Positions 31,978-43,589 of a stretch of DNA of 64,000 nucleotides are shown one piece after another. Both the position numbers and the translations under genes were made by a program. The DNA comes from Otatea glauca (lineage: Eukaryota; Streptophyta; Magnoliopsida; Poales; Poaceae): contig CM070719.1 in the NCBI GenBank assembly GCA_036346275.1, forward strand, positions 35,431,591 to 35,495,590, given 5' to 3'. The notes below the pieces were generated by a model, which made no database searches, had not been told where the DNA came from, and saw only the letters and a program-made list of their open reading frames with translations. Numbering within the stretch: position 1 is the stretch's first letter; every line of letters starts with the position of its first letter.

Positions 31978-34900
31978 ATGGACCGAAGGTGGATGTATGA
32001 CATGGACCGTTGCAGGCGTAATTTTTAATGGTGTGAGTTATTTTCTAAGCGTATGCGGCGCAAGTCGAAGAATCTGGCGGACTACATGTGCTGTCCATGC
32101 GTTGATTGCAAAAATCGAAGTGTTTTCTACCATAGAGTCGATCGTGCACACTTGCTTGAAGAGGTTTCAAGGCTGGCTATACCTGTTGGACCAAGCACGG
32201 CGAAGATGAGATTGTACATGAAGGGCAACACATTACTAAAGATGACGAGGACAACGATATGACGGCAGTTGAAGATACGTTTGTCGATAGCCACGACGAC
32301 GATCTGGATCAAATGTTGCGTGATGGGGAGGGAGACTTCACGAGTGAAAGAGAGTTTCAAAAGTTCCAACATATGGTACAGGACTCCACAACACCATTGT
32401 ACCCAGGCTGCAAGGAGGAGCACAAAAAATTGCAGACCGTGCTTACACTACTGCAGTTGAAGGCAGGCAATGGTTGGTCCGATAAGAGTTTCACTGAGCT
32501 GTTATGTCTCTTAGGGTATTTGCTTCCAGAGGGTAACGTGTTGCCTACAAGTACGTACCAGGCCTAGCAGGTTGTCTGCCCATTGGGACTGGAAGTACAA
32601 AGGATACACGTATGTCCAAACGATTGCATGTTGTATCGCAATGAGTTTGCGGACTTGGATGGTTGTGATGTTTGCAAAGCAAAGCGGTATAAGGGCAACG
32701 ATGATGACATCGATAATGACGATGTCGGGGTGAAGCGTAAGAAGATGAGATCCCCCCGTAAGGTGGTGTGGTATTTTCCTATAATTCCCCGTCTGAATCG
32801 ATTGTTTGCGAACAAAAGGCATGCCCAATTGCTACGATGGCATGCCGAAGAGCGTAAGAAGGATGGAATGCTCAGACACCCTGCTGACTCTGTGCAATGG
32901 AGGAACATCGACAGAAAGTATAAGAAGCACTTCGCATATAATGTGAGGAATATAAGGTTCGGGTTGAGTACGGATGGGATGAATCCTTTCGGCAACATGA
33001 GTAGCCGTCATAGCACTTGGCCGGTAACTTTATGTATCTACAACCTTCCTCCTTGGCTTTGTATGAAGCGGAAGTACATTATGATGCCACTACTGATCCA
33101 AGGGCCCAGGCAACCTGGCAACGATATCGATGTGTACCTCAAACCATTGGTTGAGGATCTTCTAATCTTGTGGAACGATGGAGTACGGGTATGGGATGAG
33201 TATAAAAGAGAGAACTTTATCCTACGCGCAATGTTGTTCGTAACCATCAATGATTACCCTGCCCTTGGTAACCTGTCGGGCCAGACGACAAAAGGCTTCA
33301 ATGGATGCGTCCAGTGCTTAGATGGTACAGCTAGTTGGTGGCTGAAGAACTGTCGAAAAATGTCTTACATGCGGCATCGTAGGTTCCTCCGCAAGGATCA
33401 CCCATACCGCAATAATAAGAGAGCTTTTGACGGGACAAAGGAGACTACTTTAGCTCCGAAGAATTACACTGGGAAAGAGATATTTGCGGCTGTAAGGGAT
33501 CTTAAAATTATTCACGGAAAGGGTGCAGGCAGTACATCTATCCCGAGTTCCCGTGATAAGGCTCCTTTGTGGAAAAAGATATCAGTATTTTGGGTCCTAC
33601 CTTACTGGCAGCACTTGGAAGTTCGACACGCAATCGACGTCATGAACATAGAGAAGAACGTGTGTGACAGCTTGCTTGGTATCTTACTGGATATACCTGG
33701 CAAAACAAAAGATACTCTCCAAGCACGGATGGACCTTGAAGATATGAAACTCAGGAAGGAGCTGCATCACAAAGACATGGATACAGGAAAAAAGTACCTT
33801 CCTGCAGCCTGCTACACTCTGAGCAAGAAAGAAAAAATTAGCTTGTGCGAATGCTTGCACGGAGTGAAAGTTTCGTCCGGATACTCTGCCAACATAAAGA
33901 TACTAGTCTCAATGAAAGACTTAAAATTAATTAGCATGAAGTCTCACGATTGCCACGTGATGATGACGCAGATGCTTCCAATTGCAATTAGGGGTGTTCT
34001 GCTAGAGAAAGTCCGAGACCCAATTATAAAGTTGTGTTCATTCTTCAACGCGATTTCACAGAAGACCATCGATCCATTGAAACTAGATAAGCAGCAGGAA
34101 GACGTGGTCCACACTCTCTGCAAGCTCGAGATGTGTTTCCCTCTATCTTTTTTTGATATTATGGTCCATCTCATTGTTCACATTGTGAAAGAGATACGGA
34201 TTCTCGGTCCCGTGTTTCTACATCAGATGTATCCTTTTGAGAGGTTCATGGGGGTTATAAAGAAATATGTTCGTAACCGACATCGGTCGGAAGGTTGCAT
34301 TGTAGATGGTTGGGGAACCGAGGAGGTCATTGAGTTCTGCGTCGATTACATGGATCTCAAACCGATTGGTGTGCCTACATCACAGCATGAGGGCAGGCTA
34401 CAGGGAAAAGGGACACTGGGCGAGAAATCACTCCGTACAAACAATCTAGCTTCATTCACACAAGCACATTTCGCAGATCTTGGGACAATCGGTTGTGGTG
34501 GCCCGTATGTCAACATGCACAAGAGCATGCTATCGAGAACAAACCAAATAAGTCGAGGGTTGGATCGCGAGAGAGCATAAACATAACCGGCGATTGGTTG
34601 CGTAGGCACATGATGCATACGGAGACAGAGTGCGCTCGATTGAAAGTGTTGGCTCGAGGACCGTCAACAACAATTCGGACATTCAAGGATACGATATAAA
34701 TGGTTTTACATTTTATACAAGAGCACAAGATAAAAAGAGCACCAACCAAAACAGCGGTATCCGTATAGATGCCTACGACAGCAACGGAAATAGGAAAACC
34801 TACTACGGATTCATAGAAGAGATTTAGGAGCTTGATTACAGACCTTTGAAGGTCCCTCTCTTTCGGTGCCAATGGGTAAGACTTCCAAGGGGTATGAACA

Positions 34901-35208
34901 TCGACAAGTACGGTATCACAACCGTGGACCTCAAACTGGTCGGATACAGAGAAGAACCATTCGTACTTGCTAATTCTGTTACACAAATCTTTTTTGTAAC
35001 CGATCCAGCTAATAAGGAGCGCCACGTGGTTATTCAAGGAAAAAGAAGGATTGTCGGAGTTGAGAATGTTGTCGACGAGGAAGAGTACAACCAATTCGAT
35101 AAGCTTCCTCCTTTCGGAGAGGACGTTGACCTAGGTCTCATGGAAGAGAGTGAGGACGAAGATACATACATACGCCGCGATCATAACGAAGGTCGAATCT
35201 TAGCTTAG
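31978..35208 (+). pseudogene. TNP2-like CACTA transposase
   Basis: The ATG at 31978 opens MDRRWMYDMDRC. The transposase-associated N-terminal domain is recognised by LADYMCCPCVDCKN (about 32078). The long open frame 32583-34580 holds the transposase core (CPNDCMLYRNEFADLDGCDV, GLSTDGMNPFGNMSS, GPRQPGNDIDVYLKPLVEDL) and the following DUF4218-like region (RHAIDVMNIEKNVCDSLLG onward). The DUF4216-like C-terminal domain is at 34630-35208. Damage: frameshifts near 32020 and 32200, a TAG at 32565 where Lys is expected, a frame change near 34570 and a TAG near 34828. The protein would bind and cut the CACTA ends; as it stands only the middle could be made. Confidence 0.9.
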
Positions 35209-35520
35209 TTGTCCTAATTAAATACATGTTTATTTTCTCATATGTAACAATTAATGTATTCTTTTCTCATATGTAACAATTTGTGTGAATTAAACTTCAT
35301 CTGTATGAATTTTTGTATTTGTGTGAATTTTTGAAGCAATGGTTGGTCTACTGCATTTGTGCGAATTTTGTAAGCATTATTTGATATTGAAAATATTAAA
35401 ACTATTAAAATAGTGAGCAATCTGTATGTTTAGAATTTTAGACAAAGGTTTATCAAGGGGAAATATTTAAAAGAAATATTACATGTCCTGAAAGTTTGAG
35501 TTCATTGACCTGAACTTACA

Positions 35521-35760
35521 TATCACTGCCGGTTATATCATTAACCGGCGGTGATAGTAACTTATCACGCCGGTTAATGAAATAACCGGTAGTGACATTA
35601 ATATCACCGCGGTTCTATATATTACCCGCGGTGATATTATATTCTTGGTTAATTATATAACCGCAAGTGATATATAAAATATCACTTGCCGGTTCTACAT
35701 ATTACCCGGCAGTGATAAGTTAACTTCACTGCCGGTTATAAATGTGACCCGGCAGTGATA
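35521..35760. repeat. CACTA-2 internal motif array between its two genes
   Basis: Eight or more alternating copies of the subterminal motif (TATCACTGCCGGTTATA..., ...ACCCGGCAGTGATA) end 8 bp before a TATA box at 35769. The position matches the internal array of CACTA-1. Confidence 0.88.
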
Positions 35761-35768
35761 GTCCAGTC

Positions 35769-35780
35769 CTATATATATTG
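35769..35780 (+). promoter_or_regulatory. TATA box of the CACTA-2 second gene
   Basis: CTATATATATTG follows the internal array. The transcribed leader after it is GC-rich. Confidence 0.6.
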
Positions 35781-35859
35781 AAACGCCACGCTCCCTTCAC
35801 TCAGTTCCACTTCGACCTAACGCCGCCACCTCCTCGTAGCTCCCCGCCATCTCCCCGCC

Positions 35860-36090
35860 GTCACCTCGGAGTGAGCCGCCGTCGCCTCGGAGTGCGCCGC
35901 CGTCATCTCGACCTCCCCGCCCAGGCCGTCGCCTCGCACTGCGCCGCATCCCCGCCATCTCTCTGCCGTCGCCTCGGAGTGCGCCGTCGTCACCACGGAG
36001 TGCGCCGTCGTCACCTCACCGTCGCGTCGGAGTGCGCCGCCGTCACCTCGACCTCCCCGCGCTGCATCGCCTCAGAGTGCGCCGCTGTTG
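35860..36090. repeat. GC-rich minisatellite in the second-gene leader
   Basis: Variants of GCCGTCACCTCGGAGTGC follow each other about every 18-21 bases, with CTCGACCTCCCCGC inserts. The frames through it are repeat products. It most likely lies in the 5' untranslated exon, with the splice donor in or after it. Confidence 0.75.
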
Positions 36091-36094
36091 TTTG

Positions 36095-37969
36095 CTTCGG
36101 TACTAATTCACCACTAACGTTGTGAGTGTTAACCAAATACAAATATACAGATGCCTGTGTGTGTGGTGTGAGTGCATGTGTGTGTGGTGTGCGTCTGGCC
36201 TTGTCTCTAAAAAACTGAAAATACGAAATGGAAATGCTGCTTTGAAGTTTTGTAATGCTGTCTTTAATGCGCGAGATTGGACAATATGAAATAGCAACAT
36301 GTTCTGATATTAGTGGAACAATAGGATTCTCCTTGGTAGTGTGGAAATATGCGACATTACATGGTTTGTCCACTGTTTTCTTTGATGCAATTGATCGAAT
36401 TAGGTGGAATTGCAACATTTTTTATGTTAGTGGATATCAAACCATGCATTGTTAGTGCATTTTGCTATGAAATATTGATTCTGCTCATATGTAAGAATTA
36501 CAAATAAAATTCGTAGAAAGGGGAGTTCATAACTTCATATTGAGCATCGCTTTTTACAAATTTGTATGGGAGTTTGAATTGAGCATCGTTTTTTACAAAT
36601 TTGTATGTCCTAGCTGCAGTACTGATCATAGTGGGTATTAATAGGTTTGGATGATTAAGTGATTATTAGAATTTAGCATACAGGTTGGATGGAACTTGGG
36701 TTATGTTGTATGATTTTTGCTTAGCTGATGGTCTGCTTAGCAAAGTTCAAATATTGATGATTCGTTATCTGCTCTACCTTCTTGAAAGTTTTAGTTCTTT
36801 AAGGCTTTTGACCTTGCAGCTTTCTGAAACTTTAAACAACAGAATACAAATTTCTATGATATTTGTGTGCTAATGCCCGAAATTGTGTGAATTTAGAATT
36901 TAATGTAGTGATGTTCAAGGGGGTAGGATTGGCACGTTGTGAGTGTTAACCAAATACAAATATACAGATGTAAATAGGAAATGAGATCGCTAATGTAGCT
37001 TTCAAACTTTTGTTTTTCTTTTTCTTCAAGGTGATATTAAAGATGAATCATGGACAATCTGATAGTTTTTCTATTCTTTTACAACTGATTGAGTTTGTGT
37101 ATAGCAGATGAAAGAGAAATCACTCATGGAGATACACCAAAAAAAAACTTTTTTGTTAGTTGTATGCAAACTCAAATACGCATTTTATATTTGTAAGGAA
37201 ATTTAAGCTCAATGGTTTCATATGTAACTGGTTGTTTAAGAAATAGATGATCTCATATCATTGATACAAAAGTCATGAGCTCCTGATAAGAAGTCTTTAT
37301 TCTCTTACAAGTAGTACTCAATAATTAACTTGTCATTCCTGCTATGAATTTGTAGTCTTTTTTGGCTAGACTGATACTACAATGCAAAATGAGTTAGCGA
37401 AATTATGTGACATTAAATCATTAGCTAAATTATGTGACTTTAAATAATTAACACTTGTATAATTCTTCTCTCTTGTACAGATAGCAAAGTTGTGCATGAT
37501 ACCTGCATCATGTCTTCTGGAGGTTGTCTTTGATCATGTACATTATTCAAGGGTCACAAAGCTAAGCAAAGCTCTGTACTGAAATGTTTCTAGAAAATGA
37601 TAAAAAAAGTTTAAGGACATTAATTGATTTAAACATTCTCGGCCTCCAAAAGTTAGATATACAAAACAAGATCTAGAATCCTTTATGCCTGCTGGTACGT
37701 TATATTTTCGGTGTCATGGAAAAATAATTGCTTGAATAGAAGCCCTTCTATCCATTCTAGAAAATTATGTATGTGCAGATTGAAGTCTTCTGTGTATTTC
37801 CAACATTGCTGATATGTGGTTTGTAAGGTGCTTCAATATCATTTATTGCCTCTTCGATGTTTTAATTAGTTCTTCATGAACCATTATCGCAATTGGTGGA
37901 TTAGATGTTAGCAACTTAGAACTGTTGTAAAGATGTGTATGTGTATGTATCCTCGAAAGATGTATATGT
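36095..37969. other. First intron of the CACTA-2 second gene, left part
   Basis: AT-rich, no coding signal. It contains an exact 37-bp repeat at 36117-36153 and 36934-36970, a doubled ATTGAGCATCG(C/T)TTTTTACA (about 36540 and 36579), and, at its right edge, a TGTATGTATCCTCGAAAGA minisatellite into which the Ty3 element inserted. Confidence 0.55.
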
Positions 37970-37974
37970 GTATA

Positions 37975-38918
37975 TGACGAATACTAATAAAAAGGATACC
38001 CCAACAGCCGAAGCGACGAGCGTGCCTCAAGCATATCTCCATAACAGCGCGCGCGCCGCGCCGCCGACAAGATCGCTGCGAGACCGCGCAAGGCATCCGC
38101 TCCCGACCGCCAGGGAAGCGAATCCGACAGACGGCGCTCCGACCCCTCTTGGCGGGCGGGATCTCCGACTCAACCAAACCAAGGTGACGAACGCCGAGTG
38201 CCGCGTGTCAGGTCCTCATCGACCTACCGCCACGTACCCTCGAATAAGGTCAATCGGAGCGACTATACAAGGCGGTGGCTCCTTCCCAAGAAGATCGGTG
38301 ATAGAAGACAAAGCTTCCAAACCCCATCAACGATCCACGACAAAGACGAGCGACGCGCTCCTCCCGAGGCACCAACGTCACGCACCTCGGCGTCGGATTC
38401 GCAAGGATCACAGAGGGCAAATACGCTACTTCCCGAAATACCTAACCTCCCCGACCACCAAGGCTACCAACCCAGCATGGGCAAGGCGGGTGGCGACCGA
38501 TCCACGGGGCGAAGGACCGGAGCTCCTAGCGAGGTCACCTCGCTTTTCCTCCTAACTCTCGATGTAACCTGCCTTCCTTACAGATAAAAGGAGGCGGGGC
38601 TAAGCGATTCGTGGGGCAACGAGCAAGAACAAGAAAGGAGTAAGAACTACAGAGAGCTTTTTCCTCTTCTTCCTCTTCTTCTTTTCTTCTCCTTCCGAGA
38701 GCTAAGTTTAGATCATTCTAGTGTTGAGGCTCCACCTCTCGCTTGTAAAAAACTTCAGTGCGATCCGCACTTGATGAATACAATACCAGCGCACGGCTGG
38801 AGTAGGGACCTTGGCCCGAACCGGTATACATCTTGGACTCGTGGTCTAACCATTCAGGGAGGGAACGCGCAGCCCTTAGACTTACAAATTTACTTGCCGC
38901 GCTCAAAGCAGCCGGCGG
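37975..38918 (+). repeat. Ty3 element 5' LTR
   Basis: It starts TGACGAATAC and ends near 38918. The plant promoter-like segment ACAGATAAAAGGAGG (about 38580) corresponds to TGTATAAAAGGAGG in the 3' LTR. It is about 40 bp shorter than the 3' LTR, mostly through one-base losses in C or G runs. Confidence 0.9.
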
Positions 38919-38936
38919 CTAGCGCCGAGTAGGGGG
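38919..38936 (+). promoter_or_regulatory. Probable primer-binding site of the Ty3 element
   Basis: TAGCGCCGAGTAGGGGG lies at the 5' LTR border and resembles, with a few mismatches, the TGGCGCCG-type primer sites of grass Gypsy elements. The mismatches make it a tentative call. Confidence 0.5.
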
Positions 38937-38980
38937 CTTCGCGTCTTGGCAAACATCTCGGATTCCCATTCGTCTCCTTG

Positions 38981-40900
38981 ATGGCATTCTTCTCCAACAG
39001 CGGCATGGATGTGTTCGGGAGCGGATCGCCGGCTCCCTCGGCTTCACCGTCACCTCGAGAGGAGAGCTCACGCTCATCCAGCTCGCCGCGCGGAGGGCGG
39101 CGCTGCGGGAGCACTGGACACCATCTCCGTAACCGTCCCACTCCGGCTTGAGGCGCCCGCAGCCCCAAAGCCGGAACACGAGCGCTATACCTCCTTTGGC
39201 GAAAGCCCTCCGAACTGCGCAGAGATCCGTCACCTCCCTTTGCTCACGACTTGTAGCTATGGTGGCTACATGCCAACCTCCGTCCACGAGTTCTTGGAAG
39301 ACTCTTCCGGCCACGGCTCCAGCTCGACGCGAGTATCCCGCCATGGCGGCACTCGCGAGTGCAACGTGGCGCCTGGCCGATTTGGTCGTAGCCACAGCGG
39401 CTCACGACGGTCCCGTCCGGCGACCGAGGCACGTGAGGGGGAATACCGCGAAGCAGCCGCTGAAGCCTTCGAGCTCGCGCGTGAGCTCCAACGGCAACGC
39501 GAGAGCTGGAGGAGCGAAGCGGTCGAGCTCGGCCGGCTCGAGCCAACATGGGCAGGCGAGCCCGAGCCCGCGCAAGTCTGGGCGGCGCGCGACCGCGCGC
39601 GCCAAGAGCACCACAAGTTGGGGCGAATCGCGCCCCAGTTTTCCCTCACGCAAGCCAAAAGCGTGGTGCGGCCGCAATCTTGCTCGAGGCCTTCCGAGCC
39701 CGCAAACCGGAGGCGAGCTACCTACGAGAACCTTGAAATTTGGTGGAGCGCGCGTGGCCGTCAGACACATCTGAGCCTCCGGCTCCTACCACACGGCGCT
39801 ACTTCCGCCACGGGCCCCGTCCGCCATGCGGAGCCGGTGGTGCGGCCAAGACCGCACCCACCATGAACCACCCAGGGCCTCACGCACCCCGTGCGCGGCG
39901 CCTCGGTAATGCCTCGACATCGCGCCACCCTCGGCGCGAAGAAAGATGGCGGAGGGCGCCGCCACTCACGTGTTGCGGATGGTGGCGCCACTACGCGGCC
40001 CGAGCCACGATGGTCCCGGACCACGGGCTTTTTGCCGAGGATCCGCCAGCGGATTTCCCGCCCGATTCGGCGCCTACCAACATTGCCAAGTACAGGGCCA
40101 CCAACCCGGTGTCGCTCAAGATCCGGCTCGCGTCTTGGTCGGGGAAGCGACAGATGATCTCTTCATCATCCAGTACCTCCCCATCTACCTCGCGGACTCG
40201 GCTCGAGCCTACTGGCTCGAGTACCTGCCGCCAAAAACTGTCAGGAACTGGGCTGACTTGAAGAATCTCTTCGTCGGTAACTTCCAGGGCACTTATAAGC
40301 GCCCTGGTAACTCCTGGGACCTGAAAGGCTGCAAGCAGCAGCCCGGGGAGACTCTCCGGGACTACATCCGGAGGTTTTCCCGCCAGTGCAACGAGCTCCC
40401 CGACATCTCCGACGCCGATGTCGTGGGAGCCTTCATCTGACACCTCCCGCAAGGCCTTGGTGCACTGGTGGGTGCCTCAAGCCCAGGACCACCAAGGAGC
40501 TCCTCGACATCGCCACCAACCACGCCTCCGGCGAGGAGGCCGTAGGGGCTATTTTCGAAGGAGGAAAGGCCCAGCAGGAGCCCGGCGTCCAAACCGGGTC
40601 TCCTCCCGGCCGCCGACAAGCGGCGGCGGACGGGAAGCGATCCGTGAGACCAAGTGGTCGCCACGGTCGACCGCCCGCCTTAGCGGCGGGCGCGACCTAC
40701 CGTCGCCCCGACCACCGAGAAATTGATGGACGGCCCATGCCCGAACCATGGGTTCTCCGTCAAGCACAAGTACCGGGACTGCGAAGTCCTGAGGCGCTAT
40801 CTCTCTAGCGTCCCCACCACGCCGCGAAGCAAAGGAAAGAAGCCCGCCGCGGCCCCGCGAACGGCGGAGAAGAAAGCGACAGCGAGTTCCCGAGCCCGGC
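38981..40900 (+). pseudogene. Ty3 gag
   Basis: ATG 38981 opens MAFFSNSGMDVFGSGSPAPS, then frames change repeatedly. The retrotransposon gag domain is clear at 40170-40437: LADSARAYWLEYLPPKTVRN, then NLFVGNFQGTYKRPGNSWDL, and GETLRDYIRRFSRQCNELPD. A Cys/His cluster CPNHGFSVKHKYRDC lies at about 40737 and is the likely nucleic-acid binding part. Between these lie Arg/Ala/Gly-rich, low-complexity frames. The product would form the virus-like particle. Confidence 0.85.
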
Positions 40901-40999
40901 GGCCGCCTCATGATCTTCGGAGGACCGCTTGCTACGCCGACAAGCGTCGACTCAAGCTCGCTATCGCGAGGTCCACCGCCGCACGGGCGTCCCCAATAT

Positions 41000-41640
41000 C
41001 TTCGGTGGTCGGAGTTCCCGATCACCTTTGATCGGACCGATCACCCCGATCGCGTCCACACCGGGAGGTACCGGCCGGTGGTCACCCGTCGTCGAACGGC
41101 GCCTCACGAAGGTGCCGATGGGCGGGCGGCGGCCTTAACATCCTCTACGTTGAGGCGTTCGATGCTATGGGGTCCCGCGCTCAAGCCTCGGCCAAGCAAG
41201 GCACCTTTCCATGGCGTCATCCGGGCAACAAGCCCATCCGCTCGGCGGTCGACTGCCGTCACCTTCGGGGCCGGAAACTTCCGCACCGAGACCCTCACCG
41301 AGGTCGTGGATTTCCCGGCGCCTACCACGCCATCTGGGAGGCCATACTACGCCAAGTTCATGGCGATCCCCACTATGCCTACCTCAAGATGAAGATGCGG
41401 ACGCATGGAGTCATTACGCGGCATCGTCTTTCAACTGCCTTCAAGCTGCGGCGCGGCAATGCGAGCTCGCCTCGGCGATCGTTGCCTGCGGAACTCAACA
41501 AGCTCGGGAGGGAAGCGCGAGTCCGCCCCCGAATCCGACAAATCGGCGGGATCCTTCAAATCCGCCGAGGACACGAAGGAGGTCACGGTCGATCCACGTG
41601 ATCCGACCAAGACCGTCGCGGGTCGAACCACGCTCCCGCC
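41000..41640 (+). pseudogene. Ty3 protease region
   Basis: The segment before the protease reads LRWSEFPITFDRTDHPDRV (about 41005). The place where the catalytic Asp-Gly-Gly/Ser-Gly motif should be (about 41115-41145) reads ATGGGCGGGC and is altered and out of frame. After it come GAPFHGVI-like sequence (about 41200) and a stretch around YYAKFMAIPTMPTSR (about 41345). At least three frame changes occur in 600 bp, so no active protease could be made. Confidence 0.7.
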
Positions 41641-43080
41641 AAATAGGAAAGCGCTCGTCGACTTCCTCCGCACTAACAAAGATGTCTTCGCATGGAGGTC
41701 CTCCGACATGCCGGGCATTCAAAGGAGGTCGCCGAGCACTCCTTGAGCGTCCGACCGGGCTCAAAGCCGGTCGCCCAGCGCCGCTTGCCGCTCGACGAGG
41801 AAAGCGCGGGGTTATAGGAGGAGATCGCCAAACTCTTGGCGGCGGGGTTAAAAAAGAGGTGCGCCACCACTGAATGGCTAGCCAACCAGTACTTGTAAAA
41901 AGAAGAAGCGGGCAATGGAGAATGTGTGTTGACTATACAAGTCTCAACAAAGCATGCCCCAAGGACCCATTCCTTACCTCGCATCGACCAAGTCATCGAC
42001 TCCACATTTGGGTGCGAGTCTCTTTCCTTCTCGGATGCCTACCGGGCTACCACAGTTGCGCTAAAGGAGTCCGACCATTTCGCGACTTCCTTCATCACTC
42101 CGTTCGGCTCGTTACGCTATGTCACAATGCCCTTCGGCTGAAGAACGCAGGCGCTACATACGGCGATGTATGCAAGCGTGCTTCAATGACCGGATCGGCC
42201 GCAGCGTTGAGGCGTATGTCGGCGATATTGTCGTAAAGACCAGGAAGGCTGACGACCTTATCGCCGACCTAGAAGAGACTTTCGCGAACCTTCGACGGTT
42301 TCGCATAAAGCTCAACCCAGAGAAGTGCGTCTTCGGGGTCCCCAAAGGAAAGCTCTTAGGCTTCATCGTCTCGGCGAGGCATCGAGGCCAATCAGAGAAG
42401 ATCTCGGCGATCGCAAGGATGGGCGGTCGGCCAACCTCAAAGGGGTCAGAGGTGGCCGGGTGCTGGCGGCTTTGAGCCGTTTCGTGTCTCGCCTCGACGA
42501 ACGCGGAATGCCGCTCTACAGGCTGCTCAAGAAATCCGACCGCTTCAGTTGGACACCTGAGGCTCAGGAGGCCCTCACCCGCTTGAAGGCCTTCCTTTCC
42601 TCGCCTCCAGTCCTGGTCGCCCCGGCACCAGGTGAACCGCTGCTCCTCTACATCGCTGCCACTACTCAAGTCGTCAGCGCGGCCCTCGTGGTGGAGCGAG
42701 CGGAAGAAGGCCGTGAGCTCAAGGTACAGCGGCGGTCTACTTCATCGATGAGGTACTTTCCGAGTCAAGACTCGGTACCGCAGTGCGAAGTTACTCTGCG
42801 GTGCTCATCGCAAAGAGAAACTTCGTTCACTACTTGATCGTACGCCATCACTTTGTGGTGACCACGTCCCCACTAGGCGAGATCATCCACAATCGCGATG
42901 CCTCGGGAAGGATAGCCAAATGGGCGCTCGAGCTTAGCGGCCATGGCATAATATCGTCCTCGGACGGCGATCAAGTCGCGAGCTCGGCCGACCGTCGCCG
43001 AGTGGACCAAGCCGAGCACCACCGGTGGTGAAGACCCGTCTTGGACAATGTACTTGACGGGTCTTACACCAAGAATGGCG
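41640..43080 (+). pseudogene. Ty3 reverse transcriptase and RNase H
   Basis: Fingers region: QWRMCVDYTSLNKACPKDPF at about 41910-41970. Then SFITPFGSLRYVTMPFG (about 42090-42140). The catalytic site reads EAYVGDIVVKTRK (42208-42245), with Gly in place of the first catalytic Asp of YVDD. The thumb and connection follow (FRIKLNPEKCVFGVPKGKLL, RFVSRLDERGMPLYRLLKKS, LLLYIAATTQVVSAALVVER), then RNase H start (about 42800-43080). Frame changes near 42135, 42380, 42745 and later. Confidence 0.88.
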
Positions 43081-43589
43081 CGGTAGCGGAGTAATCATCA
43101 TCTCCCGCTCGGGAGCAGAGCTGTCGCCATTAGGTTGCTCTTGACGCGACCAACAACATTGCCAATCTGAGGCTCGTCAGCGGTCTCGGATCGCTGCCGA
43201 CCTCGGTGCCCGCCGGCTCTCGTCCACGGGACTCCAAGCTTGTCGTCGACCAAGTCATGAAGGCTGCGGGCCGAGAGCGCCCGCATGGCCGTGTCTTGTC
43301 GAGAAATACGCCGGCTCGAGGAGCAGTTCAAGGGTTTGAGCTTCACCATAGCTACAAGCGCTACAATGGCGAGGCCGATCACCGCCAATCTTGCCTCCAT
43401 GAGAGAGCCCGTCCCGCCGGGATCTTCGTCTCCGACCTCCTGCGACCTTGTCCGGTGGACTCGTGGTGGCGGCCACCCGACCAATCAAAGCCGCAGTCGC
43501 CCGACCGACGCCGCGGATCGAGCGTGAACTTGTTGGATCTGCCGTGGTGTGCTAGCACTTGAGTCCGGAGGAGGCCCTACATCGACCGT

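Noticed and set aside
39009..41873. Many overlapping frames on both strands in the GC-rich gag-pol part
   Set aside because: GC-rich coding sequence with indels gives long frames in all six phases. Only those matching gag, protease and reverse transcriptase motifs on the plus strand were kept.
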